7,237 nt of DNA from Anaerolineaceae bacterium UBA4781 (GCA_002403105.1 DHHD01000048.1:1-7237), one strand, 5' to 3'; positions 1 to 6,409 are shown, counted from the stretch's first letter. Notes: generated from the sequence alone by a model not told the origin. Program-made: numbers and translations.

Positions 1-2
1 GA

Positions 3-149
3 CTTACATCTGCAGCAGGTGAACAACCCCCTACCCCCGAAGAGGAAGAGCAAATTCTTCAACAACATGCCTCATGGCTTCAGCAGCAACTGGAAACAAT
101 TAACGCACGATTGGATAGGATCAAGAAAAACGATGCAAGTGAAGCTTAA
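3..149 (+). CDS. DUF5320-like small protein, C-terminal 48 residues (5' end outside window)
   Basis: An open frame enters from the left edge and stops at TAA 147-149, giving 48 residues. It begins with a short Pro/Glu-rich linker (GEQPPTPEEEEQ). A Gln/Leu-rich amphipathic helix follows (ILQQHASWLQQQLETINARL, then DRIKKNDASEA) with heptad-like spacing that suggests a coiled coil. This tail pattern (E-rich linker, then 'L..QA..L..QLE.I..RL..L') is what I know from DUF5320 proteins. Those have a glycine/methionine-rich N-terminus, not visible here, and are commonly encoded beside NifX-domain proteins and ferredoxin-containing MinD ATPases, exactly the neighbours seen downstream. The function of the family is unresolved; a scaffold or oligomerisation role is inference. 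The start codon and most of the protein lie upstream of the window. Family assignment is by tail and context only, so moderately sure. Confidence 0.6.
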   Translation, partial: LTSAAGEQPPTPEEEEQILQQHASWLQQQLETINARLDRIKKNDASEA

Positions 150-172
150 TCCCGGAAACCAATGGAGATCGT

Positions 173-502
173 ATGAAAATATGTTTATGCGGTCAGGGTA
201 ATTCACCACAAGCACCGATCAGCCCGGTTTTCGGTCGCTGCCTTTTTTTTCTAACCTATGATGACCAAACGAAAACCTATCGCATCCTCGAAAATACTTC
301 AAAAAATGAAGCACATGGTGCGGGTACGAACGCTGCGCAAATAATTATCAACGAAAATGTGGATATCTTGATCACCAATGCATTAGGACCCAATGCTAAA
401 TTGGTTCTCGATCAATGCAATATCCAGGTTTTCAAGCAAAACGGAGAGACCCCTCAAGATGCCCTTTCTCTCTATCAAGCAGGAAAATTAGAAAAACTAT
501 AA
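173..502 (+). CDS. NifX/NifB-domain (MTH1175-like) metal-cluster carrier protein, copy 1
   Basis: A 109-residue protein consisting of a single dinitrogenase iron-molybdenum cofactor (NifX/NafY/NifB C-terminal) domain. The N-terminal beta strand MKICLCGQG is followed by the family signature around F20-G21-R22 (SPVFGRCLFF), then HGAGTNAAQ (residues 48-56), the strand DILITNALGPNA (64-75), and the usual ending in a helix plus 'YQAGKLEKL'. Its length matches stand-alone members. Cysteines are at 4, 6, 23 and 82; C23 directly follows the FGR motif and could help hold a cluster. Family members bind Fe-S, FeMo-co precursors or, in ORP, a Mo-Cu sulfide cluster; the ligand here is unknown. No nifHDK genes are visible, so a nitrogenase role is not implied. 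The ATG at 173 is preceded by GGAG (164-167). It lies 23 nt after the DUF5320-like gene and 20 nt before the second NifX gene, so probably one transcript. Confidence 0.85.
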   Translation: MKICLCGQGNSPQAPISPVFGRCLFFLTYDDQTKTYRILENTSKNEAHGAGTNAAQIIINENVDILITNALGPNAKLVLDQCNIQVFKQNGETPQDALSLYQAGKLEKL

Positions 503-510
503 AAGATACA

Positions 511-516
511 GTGGAG
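511..516 (+). promoter_or_regulatory. Ribosome binding site deciding the start of the second NifX gene
   Basis: GTGGAG ends 6 nt before ATG 523 and touches ATG 517. The spacing favours 523 and the protein start MKIAVSS, which also matches family N-termini. Confidence 0.6.
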
Positions 517-522
517 ATGAAT

Positions 523-894
523 ATGAAAATTGCAGTTTCTTCCAATGATAATAAGGGTTTGGATAGTACTGTCAGCGAACATTTCGGACGTTGCCCCTTC
601 TTTACATTCCTTACAGTAGATGCTAAGACCATTAACAAAACAGAGGTGGTTGAAAATCCCTTCTTTCAGGGTCATCAACCATTTGAAATACCCAATTTTC
701 TGAAATCGCAGGACATTCAGGTCATTATTACCCAGGGCATGGGTGGACGTGCAATTGACTTCTTTCAGGAAAATAACATTCAACCGGTTACCGGATGTTC
801 TGGAACGATTAAAGAAGTTGTGGAAACATATCTTTCCGGAAAACTTACACAAGCTGCTCCTTGCAGCGAAAGTGTTGCACATCATCACGGATAA
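523..894 (+). CDS. NifX/NifB-domain (MTH1175-like) metal-cluster carrier protein, copy 2, with Cys/His tail
   Basis: A 123-residue NifX-family protein. The frame is open from 415, but I place the start at ATG 523. GTGGAG (511-516) gives a Shine-Dalgarno 6 nt upstream, the protein then begins MKIAVSS as relatives do, and the previous gene ends at 502. ATG 517 is also in frame but abuts the SD. Motifs are SEHFGRCPFF (residues 18-27), ENPFFQGHQPFEIPNFL (44-60), IITQGMGGRAIDFF (68-81) and VTGCSGTIKEVVETYLSGKL (89-108). The C-terminus carries Cys114 and His120-122, a plausible metal-binding tail that copy 1 lacks. The two copies belong to different subgroups: copy 1 has 'AGTNAAQ...ALGPNA' and this one has 'GMGGRAIDFF'. 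They are therefore unlikely to be a recent duplication and may form a heteromer or act in sequence. Function is inferred as carrying or scaffolding a metal-sulfur cluster. Confidence 0.87.
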   Translation: MKIAVSSNDNKGLDSTVSEHFGRCPFFTFLTVDAKTINKTEVVENPFFQGHQPFEIPNFLKSQDIQVIITQGMGGRAIDFFQENNIQPVTGCSGTIKEVVETYLSGKLTQAAPCSESVAHHHG

Positions 895-915
895 GACAAC
901 GCAGATAGCATAACG

Positions 916-1812
916 ATGCGAATAGCGATCGCCAGCGGGAAAGGTGGCACCGGAAAGACCATGGTGGCTGTGAATTTGGCAGCCACTTTATCCAGAAACC
1001 ACCTTTCTTCTATTTCATTTTTGGATTGTGATGTAGAAGCGCCAAATGCGGCTCTATTTTTGCAGCCACACTTTCATTCCACGCTCAACGTGGAAAATCT
1101 CACCCCGCAGGTAGATCAAACCAAATGTGATCTGTGCGGGCTTTGTGTGCATGGATGCCAATTCAATGCAATAACGCTCACGCCCAAGGAAATATTCATA
1201 TTTCCTGAATTATGTCATTCTTGTGGGGGTTGCGCTTTGATCTGCCCGCAGCATGCCATTACCGAAATCGCTTCCCATGCAGGCATCATTCGCAAAGGAA
1301 CGTGCGCTAACATGCATTTTTATCAGGGAGAGTTGGAAATCGGTCTTCCCAGCCCGGTAGGAATCATCAATCGTATGTTCACGGAGCATTTCCAAGATCT
1401 GCAAAATACAGACACTGATCCCCTCACTATCGTCGATTCTCCGCCAGGAGTCTCCTGCCCGGTTGTTGCCAGTTTGCAGGGAGCAGATTTCGTTGTGCTC
1501 GTTACTGAACCCACTCCATTTGGATTACACGATCTGCGCATGGCAGTACAACTCGTTCGGGATGAAATGCATTTACCGCTGGGTGTCATCATCAATAAAC
1601 ATGATTGTGGTACACAGGATGTTGAAAATTATTGTACTTCAGCCCATTTACCGATTCTTCAGCGCATTCCCTTTTCAAGACATATCGCAGAAATCTACGC
1701 CGGAGGGCAGTTGCTGCTGGAGGTAATGCCATCTTTTGAGAATGATTTCATTCAAACCTGGAACCAAATTCTATCTCTATCCACAGTGAAGCAGCGTAAA
1801 GTAGAAGAATGA
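916..1812 (+). CDS. MinD/Mrp-type P-loop ATPase with inserted 2[4Fe-4S] ferredoxin domain, copy 1
   Basis: A 298-residue cytoplasmic protein of the MinD superfamily ATPases containing an inserted ferredoxin domain (COG1149 type). The deviant Walker A SGKGGTGKT is at residues 7-15, with both signature lysines (K9, K14). Switch I is LDCDVEAPN (36-44) and the Walker B-like segment is IVDSPPG (172-178). Between them lies a ferredoxin insert: C71-x2-C74-x2-C77-x3-C81 and C100-x2-C103-x2-C106-x3-C110-P. Late motifs VTEPTPFGLHDL (196-207) and VIINKHD (224-230) are typical of the family. It has extra cysteines C38 (inside switch I), C130 (KGTC), C181, C231 and C240. The start at 916 lacks a clear Shine-Dalgarno but gives a canonical MRIAIASGKGG N-terminus, 21 nt after the NifX gene. 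The stop overlaps the next start (ATGA), indicating translational coupling. The likely role is ATP-driven metal-cluster assembly or transfer; the exact client is unknown. Confidence 0.92.
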   Translation: MRIAIASGKGGTGKTMVAVNLAATLSRNHLSSISFLDCDVEAPNAALFLQPHFHSTLNVENLTPQVDQTKCDLCGLCVHGCQFNAITLTPKEIFIFPELCHSCGGCALICPQHAITEIASHAGIIRKGTCANMHFYQGELEIGLPSPVGIINRMFTEHFQDLQNTDTDPLTIVDSPPGVSCPVVASLQGADFVVLVTEPTPFGLHDLRMAVQLVRDEMHLPLGVIINKHDCGTQDVENYCTSAHLPILQRIPFSRHIAEIYAGGQLLLEVMPSFENDFIQTWNQILSLSTVKQRKVEE

Positions 1813-2711
1813 TCCAAATTTCTATTCTGAGTGGAAAAGGCGGCAGTGGTAAAACCTCGGTCAGCGCAGCGCTCATTGGCCTCATCGCCCAGGAGTTCTT
1901 GCTTACGCTGGTTGATGCGGATGTGGATGCTTCCAATCTTGACCTGTTGATCCCCTCTGCGATCCAAAACGAATATGATTTTTTTGGTGGAAAAGCAGCA
2001 GAAATTGACAACGACCAGTGTATTCACTGTGGAGTGTGTGAGCACGTTTGTCGCTTTCATGCGATCAAGCAAAATCAGAGTTCTTCCAGTTTAAATCCAA
2101 TTTTGAGTGTTGATCCACTACTGTGTGAAGGTTGCGCTGTATGCGCCCAACAATGTCCGCAAGCAGCCATCGCCATGCGTGTTCAAAAAGATGGTGTCTG
2201 GTACATATCTCACAGCGAATTCGGTACTTTCTTTCATGCCCATCTTTTTGCCGGGCATGAGAATTCTGGAAAATTGGTCTCCACCATCATCTCCGCAGCA
2301 CATGAACATGCTTCATCCAATGCGAGCCAAATCATTCTGGTAGATGGGCCGCCAGGAATTGGTTGCCCTGTTATTGCTGCTTGTAATCAGAGTGATTTGG
2401 CCATAATCGTCGCCGAACCCACCTTATCAGGAATACACGATATGCAGCGCATGCTGGATACAACCCGCCATTTCAATCTTCCAGTTTTTATGGTGATCAA
2501 TAAATTTGATCTGCATGATCAAAACACAGAAACCATCCTGGAAATTTGCCGGCAGGGAGATATTCCTGTTTTGGGTAAAATTCCATTTGATCCCCAATTC
2601 AACCAGGCCATGATTCACGCCCAACCCATTACCCAATTCTCCCCAACCTCCTTTTCCAGTAAATCCATTCAACAGATATGGCATAATCTTAAAAAGCGAA
2701 TGGTATTTTAA
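1809..2711 (+). CDS. MinD/Mrp-type P-loop ATPase with inserted 2[4Fe-4S] ferredoxin domain, copy 2
   Basis: A 300-residue paralogue of the preceding gene. Walker A is SGKGGSGKT (residues 8-16), switch I is VDADVDASN (35-43) and the Walker B-like segment is ILVDGPPGIGCP (176-187). The ferredoxin insert has C71-x2-C74-x2-C77-x3-C81 and C106-x2-C109-x2-C112-x3-C116-P. The two clusters are separated by 24 residues, against 18 in copy 1. The segment HAHLFAGHENSGKLVS (143-158) is the form usual in this family, while copy 1 has diverged there (YQGELEIGLPSPVGII). Later motifs are VAEPTLSGIHDM (201-212) and VINKFDL (229-235). It begins in the 4-nt ATGA overlap with copy 1, so equal expression and a heterodimer are plausible; MinD/Mrp ATPases act as dimers with a cross-contributed lysine. 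The last gene of the cluster in this window. Function is inferred as Fe-S or mixed-metal cluster handling. Confidence 0.92.
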   Translation: MIQISILSGKGGSGKTSVSAALIGLIAQEFLLTLVDADVDASNLDLLIPSAIQNEYDFFGGKAAEIDNDQCIHCGVCEHVCRFHAIKQNQSSSSLNPILSVDPLLCEGCAVCAQQCPQAAIAMRVQKDGVWYISHSEFGTFFHAHLFAGHENSGKLVSTIISAAHEHASSNASQIILVDGPPGIGCPVIAACNQSDLAIIVAEPTLSGIHDMQRMLDTTRHFNLPVFMVINKFDLHDQNTETILEICRQGDIPVLGKIPFDPQFNQAMIHAQPITQFSPTSFSSKSIQQIWHNLKKRMVF

Positions 2712-2737
2712 TGGTTAATTTATTGCTCTGTATATTT

Positions 2738-2756
2738 TTTACTTTTGAGAAGTAAA
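2738..2756. repeat. Perfect inverted repeat upstream of photolyase gene
   Basis: TTTACTT (2738-2744), spacer TTGAG, then AAGTAAA (2750-2756): a 7-bp perfect palindrome with a 5-nt loop. It lies in the 54-nt gap between the second ATPase gene and the photolyase, ending 9 nt before the photolyase ATG. It could be an operator half-site pair or an AT-rich mRNA hairpin near the start codon. It is not followed by a T-run, so it does not look like a terminator. Confidence 0.45.
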
Positions 2757-2765
2757 TGAAAATTT

Positions 2766-4160
2766 ATGGACAATAAAAAATCGGTTATTTGGTGGATTCG
2801 CAGGGACATTCGTTTGCACGATAATCAGGCATTGTCAGCCGCACTCGCAACGGATCTGCCAGTCGTTCCTATTTATATTCTTGATGATAACCTGTTGAAA
2901 CAATCCAATCTTAAGCGTTTAAATTTTTTATTTGAAAACTTACACTCGCTTGATACCTTCCTTCAAGAAAAGGGGAATCATCTAATTATCCGCAGTGGAA
3001 ACCCTTTTAACTGCTTAAAGAATCTTTTCCGCGAATCAAACGCTGATGCTATCTTTACCGAAGCGGATTTCAGCCCCTATGCAAAAGATAGAGATGAAAA
3101 GATCGCCAGCGCAGTTCCTCTGCATCTTCTTCCAGGTATGAGTATTCGAGCACCTTCTGAAGTATATAAACAGGATGGAAAACCATATACGGTATTCACT
3201 CCTTATTCTCACCAATGGCATTCTTCAATACCATCTTTTCCCCCTCTTAAAATACCCGATCAAATTCCCGCCCTGTTTGACCTTACCTCCGAACCCATTC
3301 CTGCTTCCATTCCTCACCCACTCTTTCCTGCCGGAGAACGGATCGCAGTAGAACGTTTACAAGATTTCCTCAACAAACACATTCAAACTTACAGCATGAA
3401 CAGAGATTTGGTGGGTGTAGAAGGCACATCCAATTTATCTCCTTATTTTCATTTTGGGGTGCTTTCAGCTCGTTCTGCCTACTATCTGGCAGAACTTCAG
3501 AAACAGGATCAGGTATCCATCCAGGCAGTGAACAGTATAGAAGCCTGGATCAATGAACTGGTTTGGCGTGATTTTTACATCATGATCTTATCTGAATTTC
3601 CCCATGTATTAAAAGAGGCATTCCGTGAATCTTATAATCGCATCGCATGGCGCAATGCTGAAGTTGACTTTCGGGCTTGGAAAGCCGGTGAGACTGGTTA
3701 CCCGCTGGTGGATGCCGGTATGCGCCAGTTGCAGGAAACTGGCTGGATGCACAACCGTGCGCGCATGATTGCTGCTTCTTTTTTATGCAAAGACCTCCTT
3801 ATAAATTGGCAATGGGGAGAATCCTGGTTTAATGAACAGCTGATCGATGGTGATCTGGCCGCCAATAATGGTGGCTGGCAGTGGTGCGCCGGCTGTGGGA
3901 CGGATGCAACCCCTTATTTTCGAGTCTTTAATCCAATCATTCAAAGCAGAAAATTTGATCCAACCGGTGTATATATCCGTACCTGGATTCCCGAATTGAG
4001 GAATGTCCCAACCCAATTTATCCACACCCCATGGGAAATGCCGCTTGAACTCCAAACCAAAGTTCGCTGTGAGGTAGGTAAGAATTATCCAAACCGAATC
4101 ATTGAACATGCTTTTGCCCGCCAACGCGCGTTGGATGCATACGGAAGAACCCGGGTTTAA
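2766..4160 (+). CDS. phrB: Deoxyribodipyrimidine photo-lyase (cryptochrome/photolyase family)
   Basis: A 464-residue, full-length FAD flavoprotein of the class I-type photolyase family. It repairs cyclobutane pyrimidine dimers in UV-damaged DNA by light-driven electron transfer. The N-terminal alpha/beta antenna domain starts VIWWIRRDIRLHDNQAL (residues 7-23). The C-terminal FAD domain holds WINELVWRDFY (261-271), GYPLVDAGMRQL (311-322), GWMHNRARMIAASFL (326-340), then DGDLAANNGGWQW (361-373) and TDATPYFRVFNP (379-390). By alignment in my head to E. coli PhrB, the electron-transfer Trp triad is W295, W348 and W371. The residue near FAD N5 is N367, and the substrate-contact pair E264/W267 is kept, which supports CPD repair over a pure photoreceptor. 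I cannot tell which antenna cofactor is used. ATG 2766 gives the family N-terminus, but only a weak GAGAAG lies upstream. It is co-directional with the ATPase cluster and may be read through from it. Confidence 0.93.
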   Translation: MDNKKSVIWWIRRDIRLHDNQALSAALATDLPVVPIYILDDNLLKQSNLKRLNFLFENLHSLDTFLQEKGNHLIIRSGNPFNCLKNLFRESNADAIFTEADFSPYAKDRDEKIASAVPLHLLPGMSIRAPSEVYKQDGKPYTVFTPYSHQWHSSIPSFPPLKIPDQIPALFDLTSEPIPASIPHPLFPAGERIAVERLQDFLNKHIQTYSMNRDLVGVEGTSNLSPYFHFGVLSARSAYYLAELQKQDQVSIQAVNSIEAWINELVWRDFYIMILSEFPHVLKEAFRESYNRIAWRNAEVDFRAWKAGETGYPLVDAGMRQLQETGWMHNRARMIAASFLCKDLLINWQWGESWFNEQLIDGDLAANNGGWQWCAGCGTDATPYFRVFNPIIQSRKFDPTGVYIRTWIPELRNVPTQFIHTPWEMPLELQTKVRCEVGKNYPNRIIEHAFARQRALDAYGRTRV

Positions 4161-4191
4161 CTTCACACCGAAAAATTGCAAGAATAGGGGT

Positions 4192-4213
4192 AGCACTTTG
4201 TGCTTTTTTTTTT
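4192..4213 (+). terminator. Intrinsic terminator-like hairpin after photolyase
   Basis: AGCAC (4192-4196), loop TTT, GTGCT (4200-4204) runs directly into a T-tract ending at 4213. The stem is only 5 bp, so it is modest, but the long T-tract and the position 31 nt after the photolyase stop favour a + strand Rho-independent terminator. On the - strand the tract reads as A's, so it would not stop the convergent synthetase transcript in the ordinary way. Confidence 0.6.
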
Positions 4214-4227
4214 ACGGTACCCGTAAA
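4211..4227. repeat. Perfect hairpin in convergent intergenic gap
   Basis: TTTACGG (4211-4217), loop TAC, CCGTAAA (4221-4227): a 7-bp perfect inverted repeat abutting the terminator T-tract and lying 9 nt from the stop codon (TAG, complement 4237-4239) of the convergent synthetase gene. On the - strand it forms a hairpin after that stop but is followed by an A-run, so it is not a canonical terminator. It may protect the 3' end of the synthetase mRNA. Confidence 0.45.
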
Positions 4228-4236
4228 CGGCGAATT

Positions 4237-6330
4237 CTATTCCATGATCATTCTCGAATCTAATGCGATTGTTCCCTGCCCTAGAGGTAAAACTTTCAAT
4301 GGATTGATTTCGATTTCTTTGATCTCTGGAAAATCAATGGAGATCTGACTAATGGCTTTAACAATTTCGATCACGGCTTCAATATCATATTGAATGCCGC
4401 GTAACCCTGCCAGGATTTTCCCCGCAACGGTCTCAGTGATCATCCTTCTAATTTCGTTTTCTTCAATTGGGGCTATGCGAAAACTGACATCTTTAAATGC
4501 TTCCACATAAATGCCGCCCATACCGATCATCAGCAGTGGTCCAAAGTTGACATCCCGTTTCATGCCCACAATGATCTCCTCCCCTTTTTCAATCATCCTC
4601 TCAACTATCACGCCCTGGATAGTGGCTTGTGGAGCATTTTTTTGTACGGTGCTGATTAATTCACTATACGCAATATTCAAGGTTTCATCATCCCGGATAT
4701 TTAATCGGATCCCACCTGCATCGGATTTATGTAAGATCTCATTCGAAATGATTTTCAGAACAACCGGGTAACCCAATCTTTTTGCCGCTTCAAGCGCTTC
4801 ATCTTTCGAGTTTGCAGTCTTACCTGCTGCATTGAGAATGCCATACATCTCCAGGAACGGGCGCAGTTCTGTTTCACCAAACTGCTTTTTACCGTGAAAT
4901 TGTTGAAAAAACGTTACCGCTTCTGATGATCTTTCCTTTCGTTCAACCGTAACAATTTCATTTTTTTCTTCTCGATACTGCCGGTACTGCTGCATTGCTC
5001 CCAGCACTTCCCCAACATCTTCAGGGTAATCATAAACCGGGATGTGGCTTTGATGCAGGATCTTCTTCGCTTCGCCGATGCTCTGCTTCCCTACCAGGCA
5101 AACCAGCGTCGTCCTTTTTCGTTCGCTTGTCGCTTGAATGATGGATTCTGCAACCGCAGTAGGATTGACCAGAGCTTGTGGAACCAATACAGGTAGTAAG
5201 CTGCTTGCATCACATGCTTCGTGCACAACTTTCATTGCATATCCATATTCCTCTTCCGTTGCTCCACCCAGCATATCGATAGGATTCATGGTTTGTGCCG
5301 CCGGATTCAAATTCTGTTTCAATTCCTGCTGCACAGATTCATTGATCAATTCCAATCGCAGCCCATGAGTATCCAAACTATCTGAGAGCAGCGCAGCCGG
5401 TCCACCCGCATTGGTGAAGATTACTGCCTGGTTATTTTGTGGTAGCGGTTGAAAATCAAACGCCATGGCAGTTTGTAAGAGAGAGCGTAATGAGGATACT
5501 TCGATAACACCGGCTTGTTTAAATGCTGTTGAGTAAGCTGTTTGAGAACCAGCCAGTGATCCGGTGTGGGATGAAACTGCCCGAGCGCCTGATTCGCTTT
5601 TCCCGGCTTTTAAAAGCACAATTGGTTTTTCCTTTGTAACAGAACCGGCTACTTCTAAAAATCGAGCACCATCGCGGATGGACTCCACATATGCGGCAAT
5701 AACGTTGGTATATGGATCACCGGCAAGATAGGCGATCATATCCGTTTCAGTAACATCCATTTCGTTACCCAGGCTGAGCAAATGAGAAAAACCGATCCCT
5801 TCATTTACAATATGGTCGACCACCCCACCACATACTGCTCCCGATTGGGATACGAATCCGATTCCACCTTTGGCAGGCATTCCCTTAATGAATGTAGTAT
5901 TCAATCCGGAATAAACATTGATATTTCCTACGCAATTGGGTCCGATAATACGAATACCAAAACGCTGAACGATCTCCTGCAATTCCAATTCGCGCTGTTT
6001 CCCAATTTCCCCCAATTCCTTGAAACCCCCGGAGATAATGATGCAGGCTTTTATTCCTTTTTGTCCGCATTTCACCAGAACTTCCGGAATTGCTTCCGCA
6101 GGTAAAATGATGACCGCCAGGTCAACCGGTCCTGGAACATCCTCCACATTGGCATAACAGGGATGGTCTAAGATTGAATCGCTCTTTGGATTGATCGGAT
6201 AAATATTCCCTTTATATCCATATTGGCTGAGATTTTTTAAAATCCCAAAACTCAATTTATTGGGGTTGGAGGATGCACCGATGACTGCGACGCTTTGGGG
6301 TTCAAAAAAGAAATTCAAATTTTCTTGCAT
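4237..6330 (-). CDS. NDP-forming (ADP-forming) acyl-CoA/acetate-CoA ligase, single-chain alpha-beta fusion
   Basis: A 697-residue cytoplasmic enzyme of the succinyl-CoA synthetase superfamily that interconverts acyl-CoA + ADP + Pi with acid + ATP + CoA. In fermenters it usually makes ATP while releasing acetate or another acid. Domain order is: CoA-binding Rossmann domain (about 5-130; SVAVIGASSNPNKLSFGIL, IIGPNC); succinyl-CoA-ligase-like domains (about 150-450; GFVSQSGAV at 158-166); and ATP-grasp (about 470-690; YPVVLKIISNEILHKSDAGG at 521-540, EIEINPL at 672-678). The expected phosphohistidine is H255 in VSSHTGSLAGS, the second relay histidine is H534 in LHKSDAGG, and a conserved Glu lies at 216 in AYVES. 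Length fits fused ACD enzymes. ATG at 6330 is preceded on its strand by GGGAG with 7-nt spacing. It stands alone, divergent from rpsF and convergent with the photolyase. Acetyl, propionyl, aryl or branched acyl substrates cannot be told apart by eye. Protein acetyltransferase (Pat) fusions share this core, but no GNAT domain is seen. Confidence 0.92.
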   Translation of the reverse strand: MQENLNFFFEPQSVAVIGASSNPNKLSFGILKNLSQYGYKGNIYPINPKSDSILDHPCYANVEDVPGPVDLAVIILPAEAIPEVLVKCGQKGIKACIIISGGFKELGEIGKQRELELQEIVQRFGIRIIGPNCVGNINVYSGLNTTFIKGMPAKGGIGFVSQSGAVCGGVVDHIVNEGIGFSHLLSLGNEMDVTETDMIAYLAGDPYTNVIAAYVESIRDGARFLEVAGSVTKEKPIVLLKAGKSESGARAVSSHTGSLAGSQTAYSTAFKQAGVIEVSSLRSLLQTAMAFDFQPLPQNNQAVIFTNAGGPAALLSDSLDTHGLRLELINESVQQELKQNLNPAAQTMNPIDMLGGATEEEYGYAMKVVHEACDASSLLPVLVPQALVNPTAVAESIIQATSERKRTTLVCLVGKQSIGEAKKILHQSHIPVYDYPEDVGEVLGAMQQYRQYREEKNEIVTVERKERSSEAVTFFQQFHGKKQFGETELRPFLEMYGILNAAGKTANSKDEALEAAKRLGYPVVLKIISNEILHKSDAGGIRLNIRDDETLNIAYSELISTVQKNAPQATIQGVIVERMIEKGEEIIVGMKRDVNFGPLLMIGMGGIYVEAFKDVSFRIAPIEENEIRRMITETVAGKILAGLRGIQYDIEAVIEIVKAISQISIDFPEIKEIEINPLKVLPLGQGTIALDSRMIME

Positions 6331-6337
6331 GCTTTAT

Positions 6338-6342
6338 CTCCC
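6338..6342 (-). promoter_or_regulatory. Ribosome binding site of the acyl-CoA synthetase
   Basis: CTCCC on the + strand reads GGGAG on the - strand, 7 nt before the ATG whose A is at 6330. It fixes the start at MQENLNFFFEPQ, which also fits the N-terminus of the CoA-binding domain. Confidence 0.65.
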
Positions 6343-6374
6343 ACGGTCATGAATTCAATTATTTTTCTTCGTCC

Positions 6375-6380
6375 ATTATA
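6375..6380 (-). promoter_or_regulatory. Candidate -10 box for the acyl-CoA synthetase promoter
   Basis: ATTATA on + reads as a perfect TATAAT on the - strand, 44 nt upstream of the synthetase ATG, leaving a leader of roughly 35-40 nt. No good -35 hexamer sits at 16-18 nt spacing, so the call rests on the -10 match and position. Confidence 0.4.
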
Positions 6381-6409
6381 TATGGGAATGTTCTGCAAGA
6401 AGGTAAGCT

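Noticed and set aside
19..201. 60-residue open frame at the left end
   Set aside because: It overlaps the DUF5320-like tail in another frame, runs into the first NifX gene, and has no recognisable domain; the frame ending at 149 fits the family and context better.
415..522. N-terminal extension of the second NifX protein
   Set aside because: It would overlap the end of the first NifX gene by 88 nt, and the translated extension is basic and unlike the family; ATG 523 with GTGGAG upstream is better.
475..888. 137-residue open frame on the - strand (and a 68-residue one at 432-638)
   Set aside because: Antisense to a clear NifX gene, low-complexity composition, no family features.
173..894. 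Reading the NifX proteins as evidence for nitrogen fixation
   Set aside because: The domain is widespread in non-diazotrophs, and no nifHDKEN or nifB radical-SAM gene is visible here.
945..950. TGGCAC resembling half of a sigma-54 promoter
   Set aside because: It encodes part of the Walker A motif, and no TTGC follows at the right spacing. Any sigma-54 promoter, as in the Desulfovibrio ORP locus, would lie upstream of the window.
1752..2072. Antisense frames of 87 and 106 residues across the start of the second ATPase
   Set aside because: They mirror the conserved Walker A and ferredoxin codons of the + strand gene; no independent coding signal.
3783..4196. 137-residue - strand frame over the photolyase C-terminus
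   Set aside because: Shadow of the strongly conserved FAD domain; it has no RBS or domain and ends in the terminator hairpin.
4211..4227. Hairpin as an intrinsic terminator of the synthetase gene
   Set aside because: On that strand the stem is followed by an A-run, not a U-run, so it lacks the terminator signature.
5782..6105. 107-residue + strand frame inside the acyl-CoA synthetase
   Set aside because: Antisense to the CoA-binding domain and without homology features.
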